Source: Gammaproteobacteria bacterium (GTDB taxonomy: Bacteria > Pseudomonadota > Gammaproteobacteria > Arenicellales > Spongiicolonaceae). From it: a DNA stretch of 12,722 bases. Numbering within the stretch: position 1 is the stretch's first letter; each line of letters starts with the position of its first letter. Positions 8,923 to 12,722 of the stretch are shown here, piece by piece. A program made the position numbers and the translations under genes. The notes beneath the pieces were generated by a model that was not told where the DNA came from, searched no databases, and saw only the letters and a list, made by a program, of their open reading frames with translations. The stretch is from the NCBI GenBank assembly GCA_007570945.1, contig RKSH01000080.1:1-12722 (forward strand), given 5' to 3'.

Positions 8923-9353
8923 TCATGGTTTTTCCGGTTAAGGTTGGAGAATCGACGTCCTCCCGCCGCAGATTTTCAAGCACGGCGCGAATGGCGCCGC
9001 GGTAGGCCGGGAGGCGGGGGTAAATCTCGCTGACTTTGCCCTCGTCGTATTCGTGCGCGGCGATGTTGCGGTCCTCAAGCATGTATGTCCAGCCAGAGTT
9101 TTTCATCCTCCAGCCAATCCTGGGCGTAGGATTTCTGGAACACCCGTCTCGGCTGCGGGGCGACATGGATTCTCACAGACGCAAGACAAGCGTGCAGGGC
9201 CCGCCAGCAGCATTCAAACGTAAATTCAAACCGCTTCACCGCGGCGGTTTGAACCAATTTTTCCTCGTCCACCTCAGCGGCCAGAGCCGCATCAAGCCGC
9301 CGCAACGCCCTTTCCAAATTGCACAGCCGCCAATGCAGTCTTTCATTGTTCAT
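8903..9353 (-). pseudogene. hepT: HepT-type HEPN toxin / nucleotidyltransferase substrate-binding protein (HI0074-like), frameshifted
   Basis: The gene starts at ATG 9353, overlapping the nucleotidyltransferase stop by 11 bases. It reads 92 residues (MNNERLHWRLC...EDEKLWLDIHA) and stops at TGA 9077-9075. The family sequence continues in another frame as MLEDRNIAAHEYDEGKVSEIYP... to TGA 8905-8903. Joining LWLD to MLEDRN restores an unbroken HI0074/HepT protein of about 148 residues. The two frames are separated exactly by ATGTATGT at 9081-9088 (ACATACAT on the coding strand); one copy of the 4-bp unit restores the frame. HepT proteins are all-helical HEPN RNases with an RX4HXY catalytic motif, here RNIAAHEY, which lies wholly after the break. 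The product made from the start codon is therefore a truncated, motif-less toxin. A sequencing error is possible but a clean tandem duplication looks biological. The original partner is MntA directly upstream. Confidence 0.8.
9081..9088 (-). repeat. 4-bp tandem duplication that frameshifts hepT
   Basis: The + strand reads ATGT twice in a row (ACAT twice on the coding strand). Deleting one copy gives GACATGCTTGAG, encoding D-M-L-E, which matches the family sequence LWLDMLEDRN. This is the simplest lesion that explains the two overlapping half-frames. Confidence 0.75.
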
Positions 9354-9654
9354 AAAGGAACATCCCCTCTTTCAATATTTGGGATTTAAACGGTTCACTC
9401 GCATCATCAAGCCGCACACAGTCAACTTCCAACAAAGTGTCGGCCTCGTCAACAATATCCATCACTTTCCCCCACTCCCGGGCGCCGGCGCCCGGGCATT
9501 CCACCGCAAGGTCAATATCCGAGCGCGGGCTGTGGTCGCCTCTGGCGCGGGAGCCGTACAGGCGGATGCTGCGCACGAAATGCAACTGTGCGATTTTGCC
9601 GATGAACCCGTAATCGCCGAGGGCCGCCGGCGCATGTTGCGCCGGGGGACTCAA
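9343..9654 (-). CDS. mntA: MntA-type minimal nucleotidyltransferase (antitoxin of the HepT/MntA pair)
   Basis: A protein of 103 residues if read from TTG 9654, which overlaps the mmsA stop as TTGA and follows GGCGAG in the end of mmsA. The frame is open further upstream, but that part is the mmsA coding region in another frame. The catalytic signature GSRARGDHSPRSDID (34-48) is the GSX10DXD motif of the DNA polymerase beta-like MNT fold (Asp46, Asp48). A third carboxylate is likely in LEVDCV (Asp78). In characterised HepT/MntA systems the antitoxin transfers AMP units to a Tyr beside the toxin's RX4HXY motif, shutting off its RNase. The gene order antitoxin then toxin with an 11-base overlap is standard. 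Here the antitoxin looks intact while the toxin is broken. The residues before LHFVRSIRLYGSRARGD are weakly conserved in the family, so the exact start is less sure than the function. Confidence 0.85.
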   Translation of the reverse strand: MSPPAQHAPAALGDYGFIGKIAQLHFVRSIRLYGSRARGDHSPRSDIDLAVECPGAGAREWGKVMDIVDEADTLLEVDCVRLDDASEPFKSQILKEGMFLYEQ

Positions 9655-11157
9655 TGCTCGCCGCCGGATTTGAAGTTGAAGACGGCGCCGGCGCGGATGC
9701 CGGAGGGCCATCTTGTGGTGACGGTTTTCATGCGGGTGTAGAAGCGCACGCCTTCGGGGCCGTGGATGTGGTGGTCGCCGAACAGCGAGCGCTTCCAGCC
9801 GCCGAAACTGTGGAACGCGAGCGGCACCGGGATGGGGACATTGACGCCGACCATGCCGATTTGCGCGCGGCTTGCGAACTCGCGCGCGGCGTCGCCATCG
9901 CGGGTGAAGATGGCGCAGCCGTTGCCGTATTCGTGGTCGTTCACCAACTGCAACGCCTCGGCGAACGAGCCGGCGCGCACGATGCAAAGCACGGGGCCGA
10001 AAATCTCGTCGCGGTAAATCGACATCGCCGGCGTGACGCGGTCGAAGATGGTGCCGCCGACAAAGCAGCCGTTCTCGTAGCCCGGCACCGCGCAGCCGCG
10101 CCCGTCCAACACCAACGCCGCGCCCTCGCTAACGCCACGGTCGATGTAGCCCTCGATGCGCGCCTTCGCGGCCGGCGTAATCACCGGGCCCATCTCCGCG
10201 GCCGGGTCGTCGAACGGGCCCACCTTCAACGCCGCCACGCGCGGCTTGAGCGCCGCAGCCAACGCATCGCCGACTTCATCGCCCACCGCGACCACCACCG
10301 ACACCGCCATGCACCGCTCGCCGGCCGAGCCAAAGGCCGCGCCGATGACCGCGTCCGCGGCTTGGCGCAAGTCCGCGTCCGGCATCACCACCATGTGATT
10401 CTTCGCGCCGCACAACGCTTGGACGCGTTTGCCGTGCGCGCAGCCGATGCGGTAGATGCGCTCGCCGATGGCGGTGGAGCCGACGAAACTCACCGCCTGC
10501 ACGCGCGCGTCGGTCAGCAGCGCGTCCACCGCTTCCTTGTCGCCGCCGAGGACATTCAACACGCCGGCCGGCAACCCCGCTTCCGCCATCAACTCGGCCA
10601 ACGCAAAACCGCATGACGGGTCTTTCTCGGATGGCTTGAGCACAAAAGTATTGCCGCAGGCGATGGCGATGGGGAACATCCACATCGGCACCATGGCGGG
10701 GAAGTTGAACGGCGTAATCCCCGCGCACACGCCGAGCGGCTGGCGCATGCTCCACGAGTCGACGCTGGCGGCGACGCTGTCGGAATACTCGCCCTTGAGC
10801 AGTTGCGCAATGCCGCAGGCGAACTCCACGACTTCCAAGCCGCGGGTGATGGAGCCGCGCGCGTCTTCCAATGTTTTGCCGTGCTCGCTGGACACCAATC
10901 GCGCCAACTTATCCATGTCGCGCTTGATTAACGCGCGGAAGTTGAACATGACTTGCGCGCGCTTGGTCGCCGGCGTCGCGGCCCAGGCCGGGAAGGCCTC
11001 CGCGGCCGCGGTGATGGCATCGCGCACTTCCTCCGCCGACGCCAACGGCACGCGCTTGGCTACCTCGCCGAGCGCCGGGTTATACACATCGCCGAAGCGG
11101 CCGCTCTTGCCGGAGATGCGTTTGCCGTTGATGTAGTGGCTGAGGGTTTGTTGCACT

Positions 11158-11168
<11 letters not shown>
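9651..11168 (-). CDS. mmsA: CoA-acylating methylmalonate-semialdehyde dehydrogenase
   Basis: A 505-residue aldehyde dehydrogenase, the usual MmsA/IolA length, converting methylmalonate semialdehyde with NAD and CoA to propionyl-CoA and CO2, and malonate semialdehyde to acetyl-CoA. It is cytoplasmic. The start ATG 11168 has an excellent GGAGGC site. Visible elements are ITPFNFPAMVPMWMFP (151-166, oxyanion Asn155), FVGSTAIGERIY (228-239, Rossmann loop) and the nucleophile in FGSAGERCMAVS (Cys286, with the substrate-binding Arg285 beside it). Where hydrolytic aldehyde dehydrogenases have ELGGK, this protein has LCGAK (252-256) without the Glu base, as expected for the CoA-dependent branch. It overlaps deoA by 11 bases and mntA by 4, so it is translated as part of one operon. 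With DeoA and DeoC next door, thymine catabolism or handling of the DeoC-derived acetaldehyde are likely jobs. Valine or inositol breakdown are the family's other roles. Confidence 0.95.
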
Positions 11169-12515
<1,347 letters not shown>

Positions 12516-12516
<1 letters not shown>

Positions 12517-12722
12517 CAGCCGGCGTCGAGCACCCGGCGCGCGTCATCGAGCAGTGAACTTGCGCCGATGCGAAAACGCGCCGGCCGCAGGTAATCGGCG
12601 CCCATGATGTGGTCGGCGATGGCGATGTATTCGGCGGCGGCGGCCACCGTGGCGATGCCGCCGGCGGCCTTGAAGCCGGTGGCGGCGCCGTGCTCGGCAA
12701 TGACGCCGAGAATGTCGTGGGC
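12516..12722 (-). CDS. deoC: Deoxyribose-phosphate aldolase, C-terminal part (N-terminus beyond the right edge)
   Basis: The last 68 residues are in the window, ending at TGA 12518-12516. TGFKAAGGIAT carries the lysine equivalent to E. coli Lys201, which assists the Schiff-base Lys167 (the latter is outside the window). EYIAIADHIMGAD and RFRIGASSLLDDARRVL are the conserved end of the E. coli-type DeoC barrel, where the Gly-Ala-Ser-Ser loop binds the substrate phosphate. The enzyme splits deoxyribose-5-phosphate to glyceraldehyde-3-phosphate and acetaldehyde. The stop shares its A with the deoA start, so deoC is the upstream member of the deoC-deoA-mmsA operon. Confidence 0.92.

Noticed and set aside
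9081..9088. Phase-variable repeat tract
   Set aside because: Only two copies of the 4-bp unit are present; known phase-variable tetranucleotide tracts have many, so a one-off duplication is the simpler reading.
9655..9987. Long N-terminal extension of the nucleotidyltransferase
   Set aside because: It is an Arg/His/Pro-rich shadow of mmsA; minimal nucleotidyltransferases are about 100 residues and the TTG overlap start fits.
9654..10616. 320-codon open frame on the + strand opposite mmsA
   Set aside because: It is His/Arg/Ala-rich without recognisable motifs, and mmsA on the - strand is complete with its catalytic Cys.

Overview
The window is a GC-rich, densely packed piece of a proteobacterial chromosome. 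A Gram-negative with an outer membrane is indicated by the Sec-type signal peptides, the LolA-like periplasmic protein and an outer-membrane barrel ending in Phe. AcnA of about 897 aa, E. coli-type DeoC/DeoA and the RdoA-like kinase fit Pseudomonadota. I lean to Gammaproteobacteria, but this is inference. I saw no rRNA, tRNA, CRISPR array, insertion sequence or origin, and no gene-free stretch longer than about 100 bases.

Left half (1-5859, all + strand): the tail of a probable sugar ABC-transporter ATPase is followed, with very short overlaps, by an outer-membrane lipoprotein-sorting (LolA-like) protein, a 12-TM MMPL/RND exporter and an aminoglycoside-phosphotransferase-fold kinase of the RdoA type. 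After a 62-base gap with a plausible sigma70 promoter comes a DUF1302-like outer-membrane beta-barrel. Periplasmic carrier, inner-membrane RND pump and outer-membrane barrel together look like an uncharacterised trans-envelope transport module, perhaps for lipid or another hydrophobic cargo. The embedded small-molecule or protein kinase is the odd member.

Right half (5875-12722, all - strand, read right to left): the end of deoC, then deoA and mmsA (CoA-acylating methylmalonate-semialdehyde dehydrogenase), all overlapping. DeoA and DeoC split pyrimidine deoxynucleosides into base plus glyceraldehyde-3-phosphate and acetaldehyde. MmsA could finish thymine (or uracil) breakdown to propionyl-CoA (or acetyl-CoA), so the three genes read as a deoxynucleoside catabolic operon.

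Riding on the end of that operon is a MntA/HepT toxin-antitoxin pair. The nucleotidyltransferase antitoxin overlaps the mmsA stop through a TTG start. The HepT HEPN toxin is broken by a 4-bp tandem duplication (ATGTATGT on the + strand) just before its RNase motif. A lone HicB-like antitoxin gene follows, and its stop codon lies inside an extended -10 element that probably drives acnA (aconitase A). acnA converges with the barrel gene 15 bases apart.
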